Shown piece after piece: positions 63,655 through 64,000 of a DNA stretch of 64,000 bases. Within the stretch, counting starts at the first letter, position 1. Each line of letters opens with the position of its first letter. The position numbers and the translations under genes were made by a program. The notes below the pieces were generated by a model that made no database searches, was not told the origin of the DNA, and saw nothing but the letters and a program-made list of their open reading frames with translations. Origin of the DNA: Asaia lannensis NBRC 102526 (GTDB lineage: Bacteria; Pseudomonadota; Alphaproteobacteria; Acetobacterales; Acetobacteraceae); the NCBI RefSeq assembly GCF_024054035.1, contig NZ_JAMXQU010000002.1, forward strand, positions 434,001 to 498,000, given 5' to 3'.

Positions 63655-64000
63655 ATACCTGCCTGTTCCCGTGCGAGCCGCTCATCGCGCGGCTCAGGAA
63701 CCAACCCATCGGTCAGCCCCAAAAATCGTTCATGCTCAGCCATCAGACGCTGCGCCAGCGCACCACGCGCTATCGCAACATAGACCGCATGTTCCCGCCC
63801 GAATGCCGTCGCGAGCATCTGGGCCGGTAACGTCAGTACCGGAAGTTTGCTGTTTCCCGATATCAGACGCCGCAACTCATCCGGGCTTCCGCCCGATCCC
63901 TGGATCACCAGTCCGACCTTGCCGGCAGCAATCCATTCGCGACACTTAACAAAACCACAGAGAGCCTGCCCGGCCCGGCGCGCGAGCCCAAGACCCTGCA
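63651..64000 (-). CDS. DUF448/L7Ae-type RNA-binding protein (5' part outside window)
   Basis: Only the last ~115 residues are inside the window, and the frame is open to the edge. LGLARRAGQALCGF and CREWIAAGKVGLVIQGSGGS begin an L7Ae-like fold, as in the alphaproteobacterial proteins that join a DUF448 (YlxR-like) domain to an L7Ae domain, encoded between nusA and infB. A frame start at a GTG at 63908 would cut the fold in half and was rejected. Stop overlaps the infB start. Confidence 0.8.
   Translation of the reverse strand, partial: QGLGLARRAGQALCGFVKCREWIAAGKVGLVIQGSGGSPDELRRLISGNSKLPVLTLPAQMLATAFGREHAVYVAIARGALAQRLMAEHERFLGLTDGLVPEPRDERLAREQAGI

Noticed and set aside
61003-63783. 926-codon plus-strand frame over infB
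   Set aside because: Antisense shadow created by codon bias of infB; no domain, His/Thr-rich composition.

Overview
The window looks like chromosomal DNA of an acetic acid bacterium (Acetobacteraceae, Alphaproteobacteria). The support is indirect: alphaproteobacterial marker families (FYDLN-acid TIGR02300 protein, DUF1489, a DksA with a degenerate zinc site, a DUF448/L7Ae protein before infB), a single-chromosome style housekeeping layout, moderately high GC, and a Hint_2-type protein of a kind common in acetic acid bacteria. Genus cannot be fixed from the sequence alone; Asaia or a close relative would fit.

Layout. 1-5.5 kb: the 3' part of a glycosyltransferase gene, then aroA-cmk-rpsA read leftwards. 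5.7-8.5 kb: a FYDLN protein, a secreted protein whose signal peptide lies on a terminator, and a convergent glycosyltransferase. 8.5-12.6 kb: a leftward dnaX-ybaB-recR-pteridine-reductase-like operon preceded by the 4.5S RNA gene. 12.6-16.6 kb: gamma-glutamyltransferase, map and a D,D-carboxypeptidase. 16.7-19.7 kb: clpS-clpA. 19.7-24.4 kb: small DUF proteins, a HAD phosphatase, a lipoprotein and two SDR enzymes.

24.7-30.6 kb is the most irregular part: a Hint-domain protein, a decayed transposase end, a blue-light LOV histidine kinase with its receiver partner, and about 1.7 kb with almost no genes. tRNA-Thr and dksA mark the return to core genome. 31.6-36 kb is a leftward sulfur-trafficking operon (two cysteine desulfurases, ferredoxin, MnmA, GST). 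An alpha/beta hydrolase and tyrS follow. 38.5-40.2 kb is a compact leftward group of small, partly AT-rich orphan genes, including a zinc-ribbon gene interrupted by TGA. It is followed by a DesK/DesR-like operon, a polysaccharide pair (GT4 and heparinase-like), rpe, rsmB, yggS, kup, hemW, a nucleoside hydrolase, DUF1489, a FUSC membrane protein and a nitronate-monooxygenase-like enzyme.

The right end is the classical infB-rbfA-truB-rpsO-pnp translation/RNA-decay operon, entered from a DUF448/L7Ae gene cut by the window edge. No CRISPR array, intact prophage, replication origin or complete insertion sequence was seen. The best candidates for something new are the orphan cluster at 38.6-40.2 kb, the LOV two-component pair with a sequestered ribosome-binding site, and the Hint-domain protein.
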